From: an uncultured Saprospiraceae bacterium
GTDB taxonomy: Bacteria; Bacteroidota; Bacteroidia; Chitinophagales; Saprospiraceae
NCBI GenBank assembly: GCA_938007965.1
Contig: CALLMH010000003.1
Location: forward strand, 62,001-126,000
DNA: 64,000 bases
Direction of reading: 5' to 3'
In this document: piece by piece, positions 54,786 through 63,691 of the stretch
Layout of the letters: every line of letters begins with the position of its first letter
Numbering within the stretch: the first letter of the stretch is position 1
Notes under the pieces: model-generated
The model's database searches: none
What the model was told of the DNA's origin: nothing
The model's input: the letters and a program-made list of their open reading frames with translations, nothing else
Made by a program: the position numbers and the translations under genes

Positions 54786-55325
54786 TTTCTGTTTCTATTT
54801 GGCTGTTGGGCTGAGATCGTTTTCCCGCGAATCTAGGGATTTTCTTTCTGGGATTGACTCTTGGGCACAGATCGTTTTCCCGCGAATCTAGGGATTCGCT
54901 ACAAAAGCCGATCTTTGATTCACTACAAAAGCCGATCTTTGTGTTTTTTGTTTTCTATTTGGCTGTTGTGGTGAGATCGTTTTCCCGCGAATCTAGGGAT
55001 TTTCTTTCTGGGATTGACTCTTGGGCACAGATCGTTTTCCCGCGAATCTAGGGATTCGCTATAAAAGCCGATCTTTGTGTTTTTTCTTTTTCTATTTGGC
55101 TGTTGTGGTGAGATCGTTTTCCTGCGAATCTAGGGATTTTCTTTCTGGGATTGACTATTGGGCACAGATCGTTTTCCTGCGAATCTAGGGATTCGCTATA
55201 AAAGCCGATCTTTGATTCACTACAAAAGCCGATCTTTGTGTTTTTTGTTTTTCTATTTGGCTGTAGTGGTGAGATCGTTTTCCCGCGAATCTAGGGATTC
55301 GCTACAAAAGCCGATCTTTGTATCA
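54786..55325. repeat. Tandem array of hairpin-forming repeats, units of 137-161 bp
   Basis: Units begin with TGAGATCG at 54812, 54972, 55109 and 55270 (160, 137 and 161 bp, the last truncated). Each complete unit has two copies of AGATCGTTTTCC[C/T]GCGAA. The full copy makes a long imperfect hairpin: GATCG and CGATC at the base, TTTT with AAAA, then the perfect core GCGAATC-TAGG-GATTCGC. A short direct repeat 'AAAAGCCGATCTTTG' is present once or twice per unit, which explains the difference in length. No protein coding: the 65-codon frame across it is only the translation of the repeat. Confidence 0.92.
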
Positions 55326-55377
55326 TAAAAAATTAAATATATACTGCTTTAAACTCTGATATATCTAACCATTTCTA

Positions 55378-55385
55378 TAATTTTG
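55378..55385 (+). promoter_or_regulatory. -7 promoter element of purA
   Basis: TAATTTTG is an exact TAnnTTTG match, 28 bp before the purA ATG and about 50 bp after the repeat array. No TTTG at -33. Confidence 0.6.
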
Positions 55386-55413
55386 GTTTTTAATTTCTGC
55401 ATAAAATCCAATA

Positions 55414-56682
55414 ATGGCAGTAGATGTAATTTTAGGCCTCCAATGGGGCGACGAAGGAAAGGGTAAGATCGTAGATTATCTTGCTGATAAATATGACATG
55501 GTATGTAGGTTCCAAGGTGGTCCAAATGCTGGTCATACGATCATAATAGGTACCAATAAATATGTGCTTCATACGATCCCTTCTGGAATATTCAGACAAA
55601 ACATAACCAATGTAATAGGAAATGGTGTCGTAATCGATCCTATAACAATGGTAAGAGAACTTGATAATCTAGACAAAGAAGGGGTAGAATTCAGAAGTAG
55701 ACTGTTCATCGCTAGAAAAGCGCACCTGATATTACCAACCCACAGATATATAGATGCAGCTTCTGAAGCTGCTAAGGGTAAGGAGAAGATAGGCAGTACT
55801 TTGAAAGGTATCGGCCCTACTTATATGGATAAGACAGGTAGAAATGGCCTCAGAGTAGGAGATATAGAAACTTCTGACTTCAAAGAAAAATATGAAGCGC
55901 TAAAAGCGAAGCATATGGATTTCATCAAGCTATATCCTGAGATAGAATTTGATCTAGCTGCGGAGGAGAAAAAATGGTTCGATTGTATCAATATCATCAA
56001 AGAACTCAACTTCGTAAATGGTGAGTATATGGTCAATAAAGCGATCAAAGAAGGTAAGAAAGTACTCGCAGAAGGGGCACAAGGTTCTATGCTTGATATT
56101 GACTTCGGTACGTATCCATTTGTCACTTCCTCTAATACTATCTCAGCGGGCGTCTGCAATGGATTAGGAATAGCACCTTCACAGATAGGAGAGGTGATAG
56201 GAATAGTAAAAGCATATTGTACAAGAGTAGGCTCTGGACCATTTCCTACACAGCTAGACGATGCGGACGGGGAGAAACTACGAAGAATAGGTTCTGAATT
56301 TGGAGCTACAACCGGAAGGCCGAGAAGATGCGGTTGGATAGATATACCACAATTACTATATACTATTATGCTAAGTGGTGTGACGCAAATCGTTATTACT
56401 AAGCTAGATGTACTCGATGAATTCGAGACAATCAAGGTGGGAACTCACTATGATGTAAGTGGAGAAGTAACGAATGAACTACCATATGATATAAATGCAG
56501 GTAGTATAACTCCAGTATATGAAGCTCATAAAGGATGGTCAAGTAGCCTAGAAGATGTAACTACTCTCGATGAGCTACCTCAAGAGGCAAAAGACTATGT
56601 CGCAGAACTAGAAAGGCAATTTGGAGTTCCTATTTCAATGGTGTCTACGGGGCCAGAGAGAAGGAAGTTGCTAGTGAAATAA
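55414..56682 (+). CDS. purA: Adenylosuccinate synthetase
   Basis: 422 residues. All signature elements are in place: N-terminal 'GLQWGDEGKGKIVDYLA' P-loop (residues about 8-24), 'NAGHTI' (IMP-binding), 'GSTLKGIGPTYMDK', 'LAEGAQGSMLDIDFGTYPFVTSS', 'RVGSGPFPT', 'TGRPRRCGW' and the C-terminal 'STGPERRKLL'. It joins IMP and Asp using GTP in the first step to AMP. Single gene between the tandem hairpin array and its terminator; it uses IMP, which is also produced by Hpt encoded elsewhere in this window. Confidence 0.97.
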   Translation: MAVDVILGLQWGDEGKGKIVDYLADKYDMVCRFQGGPNAGHTIIIGTNKYVLHTIPSGIFRQNITNVIGNGVVIDPITMVRELDNLDKEGVEFRSRLFIARKAHLILPTHRYIDAASEAAKGKEKIGSTLKGIGPTYMDKTGRNGLRVGDIETSDFKEKYEALKAKHMDFIKLYPEIEFDLAAEEKKWFDCINIIKELNFVNGEYMVNKAIKEGKKVLAEGAQGSMLDIDFGTYPFVTSSNTISAGVCNGLGIAPSQIGEVIGIVKAYCTRVGSGPFPTQLDDADGEKLRRIGSEFGATTGRPRRCGWIDIPQLLYTIMLSGVTQIVITKLDVLDEFETIKVGTHYDVSGEVTNELPYDINAGSITPVYEAHKGWSSSLEDVTTLDELPQEAKDYVAELERQFGVPISMVSTGPERRKLLVK

Positions 56683-56706
56683 AATATACAATTAGTACGT
56701 AAATAT

Positions 56707-56741
56707 AAAACCGCAATCAATCAAAACTTGGTTGCGGTTTT
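56707..56741 (+). terminator. Terminator after purA
   Basis: Perfect 10-bp stem AAAACCGCAA / TTGCGGTTTT with a 15-nt loop. Confidence 0.85.
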
Positions 56742-56802
56742 ATGATTTTTGGTTCATCTATGATATCAAATTCGATATCTTTACTCATAAATAAATGATC
56801 AT

Positions 56803-57591
56803 ATGATTAACATGTCACTTAAAAGTAAAAACGCCCTTGTCTGCGGATCATCAAAAGGTATAGGTTTGGCTTCGGCTGTGTTGTTGGCAGAATTGGGAGC
56901 GAATGTAATCCTAGCGGCAAGATCTGAGGATAAGCTAAATGCAGCAATAAGTAAGTTGGATACTTCGAAGAGGCAGTCACACATGTATATTAAGGTAGAT
57001 TACAACAATCAAGCTGACCTAAGAGATAAGATCGGTTCACTTGCTTCAAAGAAAAATATACACATACTCGTCAATAATACGGGAGGTCCACCAGCTGGAC
57101 CAATAGCAAAAGCGACACCTGATGAATTCTTAACGGCATATAATCAGCATCTAATCTGTAATCATCTATTGGCTACTACATTGCTTCCGGGGATGGAGTC
57201 AGAAGGGTACGGTAGAATCATCAATATAATATCCACTTCCGTAAAAAGTCCGCTTACAAATCTAGGCGTAAGTAATACGACACGAGGAGCAGTAGCCAGT
57301 TGGTCAAAGACACTTGCGGGAGAAGTGGCCAGTAAAGGGATCACTGTGAATAATGTACTACCTGGAGCAACAAATACAGGAAGGCTCGATGAGATCATAA
57401 ATAATAAAGCCAAAAAGTCCAATAAAACCAAGGAAGCAACGATAGCCTCTATGCAATCCATAATACCAATGGGTAGATTCGCAGAACCATCTGAGATTGC
57501 AGCGGCTGTAGGTTTTCTAGCCAGTCCTGCAGCATCTTATATCACTGGAATCAATATTCCTGTTGATGGTGGTAGAACTAAATGCCTTTAA
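56803..57591 (+). CDS. SDR-family protein lacking the catalytic Tyr and Lys
   Basis: 262 residues with the SDR Rossmann fold. The nucleotide motif 'VCGSSKGIGLA' (G15-x-x-x-G19-x-G21) and 'LVNNTGGP' (89-96) are present and the catalytic Ser is S144. At the place of the YxxxK motif, 13 and 17 residues on, are S157 and R161 in 'GVSNTTRGAV', so Tyr and Lys are both absent. The rest, including 'PGATNTGRLDE' and 'ASYITGINIPVDGG', is like FabG. A beta-ketoacyl-reductase-like subgroup with this change exists in other bacteria; reductase chemistry is therefore doubtful. Followed by the small protein after 11 bp. Confidence 0.88.
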   Translation: MINMSLKSKNALVCGSSKGIGLASAVLLAELGANVILAARSEDKLNAAISKLDTSKRQSHMYIKVDYNNQADLRDKIGSLASKKNIHILVNNTGGPPAGPIAKATPDEFLTAYNQHLICNHLLATTLLPGMESEGYGRIINIISTSVKSPLTNLGVSNTTRGAVASWSKTLAGEVASKGITVNNVLPGATNTGRLDEIINNKAKKSNKTKEATIASMQSIIPMGRFAEPSEIAAAVGFLASPAASYITGINIPVDGGRTKCL

Positions 57592-57602
57592 TCAATTGTT
57601 AA

Positions 57603-57914
57603 ATGTATATGAGCGAAGACCTTCCATCCAATGAGATATTTCCAGAGACACTATTCGAATTATCAGAGCATGACTTGTATAAGGCGATTAGGGATAGGGT
57701 AGAATACCTGTTGGAAAAAAATCCAGAATTGCTTATGAGCTACCTTTATAGGCTGGATGTATTGGAGGTAAAGATAAACGCCGTATTGTCTCCTACTTCT
57801 ATCATACCACCGATAGATGGCCTTTCTCGTCTGATATTAGAAAGGCAAAAACTACGGATAGAAACAAAGAAAAAATATAAATCACCACCGCCTATCCCAG
57901 GTTGGGAATTTTAG
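57603..57914 (+). CDS. Conserved hypothetical small protein upstream of recO
   Basis: 103 residues; an ATG at 57609 (third codon) is an alternative start. Predicted mostly helical: 'LYKAIRDRVEYLLEKNPELLMSYLYRLDVLEVKINAVLS' forms a long amphipathic helix pair, ending with a basic tail and 'PPIPGWEF'. No known domain. Such proteins are seen in Bacteroidota at the same place. Gaps of 11 bp to the SDR gene and 3 bp to recO show a shared transcript. Confidence 0.7.
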   Translation: MYMSEDLPSNEIFPETLFELSEHDLYKAIRDRVEYLLEKNPELLMSYLYRLDVLEVKINAVLSPTSIIPPIDGLSRLILERQKLRIETKKKYKSPPPIPGWEF

Positions 57915-57917
57915 ACA

Positions 57918-58640
57918 ATGGGACTATTCAAGAGTACAGGTATCGTTTTTAGATCATCAAAATACAGTGAAAGTAGTTTGATCTTAGATATATTTACTCG
58001 CGAGAAAGGAATGAGATCATTTATCGTAAGTGGAGTAAGATCTGCTAAGACAAAGAATAAGGCGTCCCTTTATAGGCACCTCAATATCTTAGATCTAGTA
58101 GCTTACGATAAAGATGATAAACTAGCTAGGATCAAAGAGTGTAGTATTGAGTACCACTATAAGAATCTATCCTATGACGTTGTCAGGTCTTCGATAGGTT
58201 TATTTATCTTAGAGGTGTGCAAAAACGCGATTCGTGAGAAGGAAGAGAACTTACCATTGTATGATTTTATATATGATCGTCTGGTGCTCTTGGACAGTGA
58301 TAAGTCCCTCAATCTAGGATTATACACGATCAAGTTTATGCTTGAGCTATCTGAGTATATTGGATTCATGCCGATTAATAACTTCCATTCAGAGACCACT
58401 TATTTTGATTTATACAATGGTAAATTCATAGACAATACCAATGAAAAATACGTGGCTTCTATTGAAGTAAGTTCTGCCATCTCAATGATAGATCATATGG
58501 CTATGGAGGAGCTGCATATACTTTCATATCCAAAAGAACTGAGGAGTCAAATTTTAGATGATATGGTCATCTACTTCAGGTTACACATAGAACAGTTTCG
58601 AGAATTAAAAACGCTAGAGGTGCTACGAGCCATCTTTTAG
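57918..58640 (+). CDS. recO: DNA repair protein RecO
   Basis: 240 residues. N-terminal OB-fold with 'GIVFRSSKYSESSLILDIFTREKGMRSFIVSGVRSAK' (residues about 8-44) typical of RecO, followed by the helical domain. The C-terminal zinc-finger Cys residues of the enterobacterial/Deinococcus forms are not seen, as in many Bacteroidota. RecO loads RecA onto SSB-coated DNA together with RecR. Third gene of the SDR-small protein-recO group. Confidence 0.92.
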   Translation: MGLFKSTGIVFRSSKYSESSLILDIFTREKGMRSFIVSGVRSAKTKNKASLYRHLNILDLVAYDKDDKLARIKECSIEYHYKNLSYDVVRSSIGLFILEVCKNAIREKEENLPLYDFIYDRLVLLDSDKSLNLGLYTIKFMLELSEYIGFMPINNFHSETTYFDLYNGKFIDNTNEKYVASIEVSSAISMIDHMAMEELHILSYPKELRSQILDDMVIYFRLHIEQFRELKTLEVLRAIF

Positions 58641-58768
58641 GCTCCAACTTTCATACCCGACCCACTATAGATAATTTGCAAATTGCGCGTCATTTCATAA
58701 CTAATGGGACTACAAAATTCTAGTCTCGCATCATTTTTGGAATATAACTATCAACCAAAAAAGTTGAA

Positions 58769-59605
58769 ATGAAAAAGTCTATTTATGTGTGCCTATTGAT
58801 GTGTGTAGGTCTTCTTTCTACGCTCGAAGCACAGATTTCAGAACTAAAGTATCTTATGAATTACAATTGCGAAACCAGTCAATATGATGTGAGTATCAAA
58901 ATAATGGAAGGTTCTGCAAATACAATATTAGATAGAATACAATTCAATAGTCAATTGACGATACTGATACCTACGGGGATGAGTTTTGAGATCGTAGATA
59001 GATATCAACCACTAGAGAATAATCAAACTTATCAAGGAACGGTGCCAAATGGTTGGGCAACATACACACCAATAATAAGTCCAGATGGGCATGAAAAATA
59101 CGATTTTTACAGTGTAGCACCTAAGCTTGCACCTGCATCGTTTTTCAATGATATAGAAGAAGGTGAAGAGATCTGTCTTTTCAGTTTTGCGGTAGATGGT
59201 GAAGAAGAATTTAATGAGCGAATTAGATTTTTTGATAATGAGATAGACAATGATCTTAGTCTATTTGAAGGCGCGGATCTTAGAAATGGTTATTCGATCG
59301 GTGGAGCGGCAGATAAGTATAATGGAAATATCCATCATAATTGTGTGCTATCAGCTGTAACTCAAGTGAGTGATCAGGAAACAAATATCTACCCAAATCC
59401 GACGAACTCAAAAATAAATATCGATGTGACAGAAAATATAAAACATCTAAAAATGATGGATAGCTCTGGTTACATCATCAAAGAAATCATTGACCCTTCG
59501 ATAAGTACATATACGATCGATGTGACAAGGCTTTCAGCCGGGATATACTATATTCAATTGGATAACGGAGGTACTATAAATACCCAACAGTTCGTCGTAT
59601 ATTAA
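58769..59605 (+). CDS. Small secreted protein with type A sorting domain
   Basis: 278 residues. Signal peptide [22 protein letters not shown], then a ~170-residue beta-rich domain with no family resemblance ('[33 protein letters not shown]', '[15 protein letters not shown]'), and a C-terminal type A sorting domain starting at '[15 protein letters not shown]' (about 200-278). A T9SS cargo of unknown function; similar short forms are usual in this phylum. The stop shares TTAA with the oppositely oriented prfC stop. Confidence 0.85.
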   Translation: MKKSIYVCLLMCVGLLSTLEAQISELKYLMNYNCETSQYDVSIKIMEGSANTILDRIQFNSQLTILIPTGMSFEIVDRYQPLENNQTYQGTVPNGWATYTPIISPDGHEKYDFYSVAPKLAPASFFNDIEEGEEICLFSFAVDGEEEFNERIRFFDNEIDNDLSLFEGADLRNGYSIGGAADKYNGNIHHNCVLSAVTQVSDQETNIYPNPTNSKINIDVTENIKHLKMMDSSGYIIKEIIDPSISTYTIDVTRLSAGIYYIQLDNGGTINTQQFVVY

Positions 59606-61182
59606 TCTACTTCGGAGGTGAATAAAAACCCTACCTCTGGATGATTTTCTTGTGCCAATTTGAGTGACCAAGCTGACTCAGCTAACATTACGATTTTGCC
59701 ATCTTTATCTAGAGCGATATCTCTCTTCCTCTTTACCATGAAATCTTTGAACGCTACAGGATCATCACATTTTATCCAGCATGCTTTATGAAGGTTGATA
59801 GGTTCGTAGTCACATGATGCTCCATACTCATGCTTAAGTCTGTATTGGATCACATCAAACTGCAGTGCACCTACTGTACCGATGATTTTTCTACCATTAT
59901 CTTGTTTTGTAAAGAGTTGGGCTACCCCTTCGTCCATGAGTTGATCTAGACCTTTGGCGAGTTGCTTGGTCTTCATAGGATCAGTATTATTGACAAATCT
60001 AAACTGCTCTGGAGAGAAAGATGGAATGCCTTTAAAATTAAGTTTTTCTCCCTCGGTCAGCGTGTCCCCGATCTTGAAGTTGCCACTGTCGTAAAGACCG
60101 ACAATATCTCCTGGATATGCCATATCTACGACTTCTTTTTTCTCAGCCATAAATGCTGTGGGGTTGGAAAATTTGATTTTTTTCTCTTTTCTAATATGAA
60201 GATAGTTTGTATTCCTCTCGAATAGGCCAGAGCATATTCTCATGAATGCGATACGATCCCTATGTTTAGGATCCATATTGGCATGGATCTTAAAGATGAA
60301 TCCTGTAAATGAATCTTCTTCTGGTTTGATTATTCTTTCTTCTGTCTCTCGTGGTAGTGGGGATGGAGCGATCTCTACGAAGCAATCGAGTAGCTCTTTC
60401 ACACCAAAATTATTGACAGCACTGCCAAAAAATACTGGGGATTGATTTCCATTAAGATATGCTTCTCGGTCAAAATCAGGATATACTTCTTCTATCACTT
60501 CTACTTCTTCTCGGAGCTCATCGGCGAGTGATTCTCCAATCTTTTCATCTAAGACAGGATTACTTAAATCTTTAATCTCTACGATATTTGTAGATTGTTT
60601 TTCATGTGGATTGAAGAGGATAAGTTCTTCTTTGTACTTGTTGTACACCCCCTTGAATCTCTGGCCCATACCTGCAGGCCAAGAAAGGGGAACAACTTTC
60701 AGTTTCAATTTATCTTCTATCTCATCGAGTAGATCGAAGCCATCTTTTCCCTCTCTGTCCATCTTATTGATGAATACGATGATAGGTGTTTTTCGCATTC
60801 GACATACTTCTACTAATTTCTCTGTCTGTGCCTCTACTCCCTTGGCAACATCTATGACCACGATCACACTATCTACAGCGGTCAATGTACGAAAAGTATC
60901 TTCTGCAAAATCTTTGTGACCCGGAGTATCTAGAATATTGACTTTTCTATCTCTATACTCGAAAGCCATGACGGATGTAGCTACAGATATTCCTCTTTGT
61001 TTCTCAATCTCCATAAAATCAGAAGTCGCGTGCTTTTTGATTTTATTTGACTTTACAGCACCTGCAGACTGTATCGCTCCACCAAATAGCAATAGCTTCT
61101 CAGTCAAAGTCGTCTTACCCGCATCTGGGTGAGATACAATGCCAAATGTTCGTCTGCGTTGTAATTCTTTGATTCTGCTCAT
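59602..61182 (-). CDS. prfC: Peptide chain release factor 3
   Basis: 526 residues from ATG at 61182 (M-S-R-I-K-E-L), the usual RF3 length. The frame remains open to 61305, but the upstream part is not homologous to RF3 and contains the -7 promoter box at 61205. GTPase motifs: G1 '[10 protein letters not shown]', G2 around '[10 protein letters not shown]', G3 'DTPGHKDF', G4 'NKMDRE'; domains II-III follow with '[30 protein letters not shown]' at the end. RF3 releases RF1/RF2 from the ribosome after termination. It shares its stop with a convergent gene. Confidence 0.96.
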   Translation of the reverse strand: MSRIKELQRRRTFGIVSHPDAGKTTLTEKLLLFGGAIQSAGAVKSNKIKKHATSDFMEIEKQRGISVATSVMAFEYRDRKVNILDTPGHKDFAEDTFRTLTAVDSVIVVIDVAKGVEAQTEKLVEVCRMRKTPIIVFINKMDREGKDGFDLLDEIEDKLKLKVVPLSWPAGMGQRFKGVYNKYKEELILFNPHEKQSTNIVEIKDLSNPVLDEKIGESLADELREEVEVIEEVYPDFDREAYLNGNQSPVFFGSAVNNFGVKELLDCFVEIAPSPLPRETEERIIKPEEDSFTGFIFKIHANMDPKHRDRIAFMRICSGLFERNTNYLHIRKEKKIKFSNPTAFMAEKKEVVDMAYPGDIVGLYDSGNFKIGDTLTEGEKLNFKGIPSFSPEQFRFVNNTDPMKTKQLAKGLDQLMDEGVAQLFTKQDNGRKIIGTVGALQFDVIQYRLKHEYGASCDYEPINLHKACWIKCDDPVAFKDFMVKRKRDIALDKDGKIVMLAESAWSLKLAQENHPEVGFLFTSEVD

Positions 61183-61204
61183 GCGTACTGTAAATTTGAG
61201 AGGG

Positions 61205-61212
61205 CAAATGTA
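61205..61212 (-). promoter_or_regulatory. -7 promoter element of prfC
   Basis: TACATTTG on the minus strand is a perfect TAnnTTTG match, about 22 bp before the prfC ATG. Its presence supports the start at 61182 over the longer frame. Confidence 0.65.
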
Positions 61213-61411
61213 TGAAAAAATGGGTCTTAAGGAGGTGTATTTGAGTTTGTCGTTTTTTGAATCTAAATAATTTCTCTTGGTGAACGAGATAAAGCGATTG
61301 AGCAAATCAGGCCATTGAAGGAATATTCAATATTACTTCATATCGCTATATTACATAACTTTAAGCCAATCCCTTATTGATCATTGTAATCTTTAAATGT
61401 GGAATATAGAG

Positions 61412-61981
61412 CTATTTATCAAATGGATATCCAAAGCTATTCTCTGGAATGTATCCAACGGTGTCTTTAAAATATTCTGCAGCATAATCGAGTTCAGCTC
61501 TGACATTATCTGCAACCATTCTTGGTTCTCCAAAATCGACTATTTTGTTTCCCCAGTCAAATTTTACATAGACAATAGGAATATTAGCCGCTTTTGAGAT
61601 ATGATAGAATCCTGTTTTTAGTTTATCCACTTTTCCTCGTCTTCCTTCTGGAGCTATAGATGTACAGAATCTTTCTCGAGCATTTATCATTTCGACTACT
61701 GCATCTTTGAATCCTTGAGTTTTTTTACGATTTACGGGGATACCACCGAGCGCTTTAAAAAACCAGCCAAACGGAAATCTAAATAACGATATTTTAGCAA
61801 TAAAGCCTACCTCCATTTTGAATCCAAACTTGAGGCATATACCTACTGGGAAATCCCAATTAGAAGTATGAGGAATAACGACATAGAGCTTTTTAGGGAT
61901 GTGATTAGGAACCTCACCTACTTTTTTCCAACCCCACAATTTGAAAATTAGTCTAAAAAACCAACTGATCATAGATTCCAT
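61412..61981 (-). CDS. 1-acyl-sn-glycerol-3-phosphate acyltransferase family protein (PlsC-like)
   Basis: 189 residues, one hydrophobic N-terminal stretch. The acyltransferase motifs are seen: 'PHTSNWDF' (H-x4-D, about residues 37-44), 'GGIPVNRKK' (about 79-87) and 'APEGRRGK' (about 109-116). This small single-domain branch transfers acyl chains to glycerol-phosphate-type acceptors or other lipids and is common in Bacteroidota; exact acceptor unknown. A hairpin-free stretch of ~215 bp separates it from the barrel gene at 62198. Confidence 0.87.
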   Translation of the reverse strand: MESMISWFFRLIFKLWGWKKVGEVPNHIPKKLYVVIPHTSNWDFPVGICLKFGFKMEVGFIAKISLFRFPFGWFFKALGGIPVNRKKTQGFKDAVVEMINARERFCTSIAPEGRRGKVDKLKTGFYHISKAANIPIVYVKFDWGNKIVDFGEPRMVADNVRAELDYAAEYFKDTVGYIPENSFGYPFDK

Positions 61982-62197
61982 TATTAGAAAGCAAAATTAA
62001 TTATTTTTGGATAAATGCTGTTGTATTTTCTAAATGGTTATTGGTTCTTTTACGATTTGGGCAGGTGGGAGCTAAGTTGTTTTAGTGTACTCTGTGATAG
62101 CGCTTATGGTATAGTATTCCGTTGATTATTCGCTCTATTCGCTAGAGAGAGGCTGATTTTTTTATCTTTCTTAGAAAAAATTAATATAAACTTTATG

Positions 62198-63691
62198 CTA
62201 GTTTAACTGATATCGCACGCCAAAATCTAGTGATACTGAGTGTACTCTATCGAGGTTTGGTCCTAGGCCTTTGGATGAGATGAGGTGACTATATTTAGGT
62301 TCTATGAATAGGCTCGTAGATTCTGATACACTTTTTATCAGTCCCAGACTTACACTAGCAGAGGCATAGAGATTGTCTTTGAGTGAGCCTCCCTGCAGAA
62401 TTCCTAAATTAAATTCTTTTTGACTAAGTAGTGCTCTTTGATTGATTTCGGTTTTTTCAGTTTCTGGTTTGACTTCACTTGGAGATCTAGAGCCTCTTTC
62501 TGCTGGCAGATCATATACTTCGTATTCCGTTTGCGTTATGAGATTTACATCGACTCCAGCTGCGGCATAGAGTTGTAATCTTGGTGTGTTCACGAATGCG
62601 TAGTTGACCCCAATCGGCACATTGAATGTATTGAAACTAATATTCTCAAGACTTGCTTGATTGATTTGTTCATTTTGGTTTTTATAAATCTCTTCTATGA
62701 CCAATGGCTCATAAGACGTCTTACTGTATCCAAGGCCAGCATATAATTCTGCAGGGCCCACTTCTTTATGAATCTTTGCGGTGATATTAAAGTTTGTATT
62801 TAGAGTATTATAAGGATCAATCTCATATACAGGATCGAATGGGGAGTTGATTAGGTTCAACTTTGGTCCTATGGCAAGGCTCACATATGACTTCTCTTCT
62901 GATTTACTTCTCACAGGCCCTAAGGTGATATCAGGATACCCCAATGGCCGCTGCGGTATCAATAATGCGGTAATAGATTTATTATTGATAGCGGTTACCT
63001 CATTTTCAATATTTGATGCTTCTAATTCTATATTCTCATTGTAGTCATTTAGAAACGGGAAGTTATCCTCTATTTTCATCTGTCGCATCGACTCTATATG
63101 AGGCGAATTGATAGGTTCTATCTTAGATGTTTTACTTTTTTCTTGTTGATTTTTCTTGGTTGGTGTTATTGGTGTTTCTGGTATTTTATTATTGGCTGTA
63201 TTGATTGTTTTTGTTTGTTGTTTTGAATGATTTTCTGATTGAAAGTGCTGTATTTCAGAGGTTGATTTATTCGCGGGTACCGCCATGACCATAGGTATAT
63301 CAGTTACGGGGAGTTCGTATATATCATTTTGAATAGGAAGTATATTTAGCACACCAAAGATGACGAAGATTAACATTAGTATTTCTACAGTCTTAGCTAC
63401 GAAGAGTCTTTTTTTGAAGAGGACTTCTGATTCCAGTTGAGTTTTGAGTTTAATCCAGTGGTCGGAGTTGAAAGGCACTCTGAGACCTTTCATGTTTTGT
63501 TTTATTTTAGCATCAAAATGATCGTCAAGGCTTTCGTCGATAGTCTCTTCAGAATTTTCAGGAGAAGGATCAGCGCTGGAGTTGTCATTTTTCCATTTCT
63601 GGCGAAATACCTCCCACCCATCATCAGTGTCTCCACTATTGAGGGCTTCTAGTTTTTTCTTTATAATATCATCGAATTCCTTGTTGTCCAT
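62198..63691 (-). CDS. Candidate dual-membrane-spanning anti-sigma factor (cytosolic domain, TM helix, disordered linker, beta-barrel)
   Basis: 497 residues. Residues 1-90 are charged and contain two related helical units ('FDDIIKKKLEALNSGDTDDGWEVFRQK' region at 6-33 and 'FDAKIKQNMKGLRVPFNSDHWIKLK' region at 59-83), each F-D-x-x-I-K ... W. A single transmembrane helix is at about 98-118. Residues about 120-265 are a disordered linker rich in Asn/Thr/Pro/Lys. Residues about 266-497 form a barrel of probably eight strands ('KSYVSLAIGPKLNL', 'AELYAGLGYSKTS', 'VPIGVNYAFV', 'LYASASVSLGLI', 'VSLDFGVRYQLN'). There is no cleavable signal peptide. ATG follows directly after the stop of the ECF sigma gene. 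This layout matches Dma-type anti-sigma factors, described in Bacteroides, that bind sigma in the cytosol and end in the outer membrane. Confidence 0.75.
   Translation of the reverse strand: MDNKEFDDIIKKKLEALNSGDTDDGWEVFRQKWKNDNSSADPSPENSEETIDESLDDHFDAKIKQNMKGLRVPFNSDHWIKLKTQLESEVLFKKRLFVAKTVEILMLIFVIFGVLNILPIQNDIYELPVTDIPMVMAVPANKSTSEIQHFQSENHSKQQTKTINTANNKIPETPITPTKKNQQEKSKTSKIEPINSPHIESMRQMKIEDNFPFLNDYNENIELEASNIENEVTAINNKSITALLIPQRPLGYPDITLGPVRSKSEEKSYVSLAIGPKLNLINSPFDPVYEIDPYNTLNTNFNITAKIHKEVGPAELYAGLGYSKTSYEPLVIEEIYKNQNEQINQASLENISFNTFNVPIGVNYAFVNTPRLQLYAAAGVDVNLITQTEYEVYDLPAERGSRSPSEVKPETEKTEINQRALLSQKEFNLGILQGGSLKDNLYASASVSLGLIKSVSESTSLFIEPKYSHLISSKGLGPNLDRVHSVSLDFGVRYQLN

Noticed and set aside
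54854-55051. 65-codon rightward frame across the repeat array
   Set aside because: It is the translation of the tandem repeat (the same peptide units recur), has no start context and no family.
61183-61305. 41-residue N-terminal extension of RF3
   Set aside because: Not homologous to RF3 and contains the -7 promoter box at 61205.
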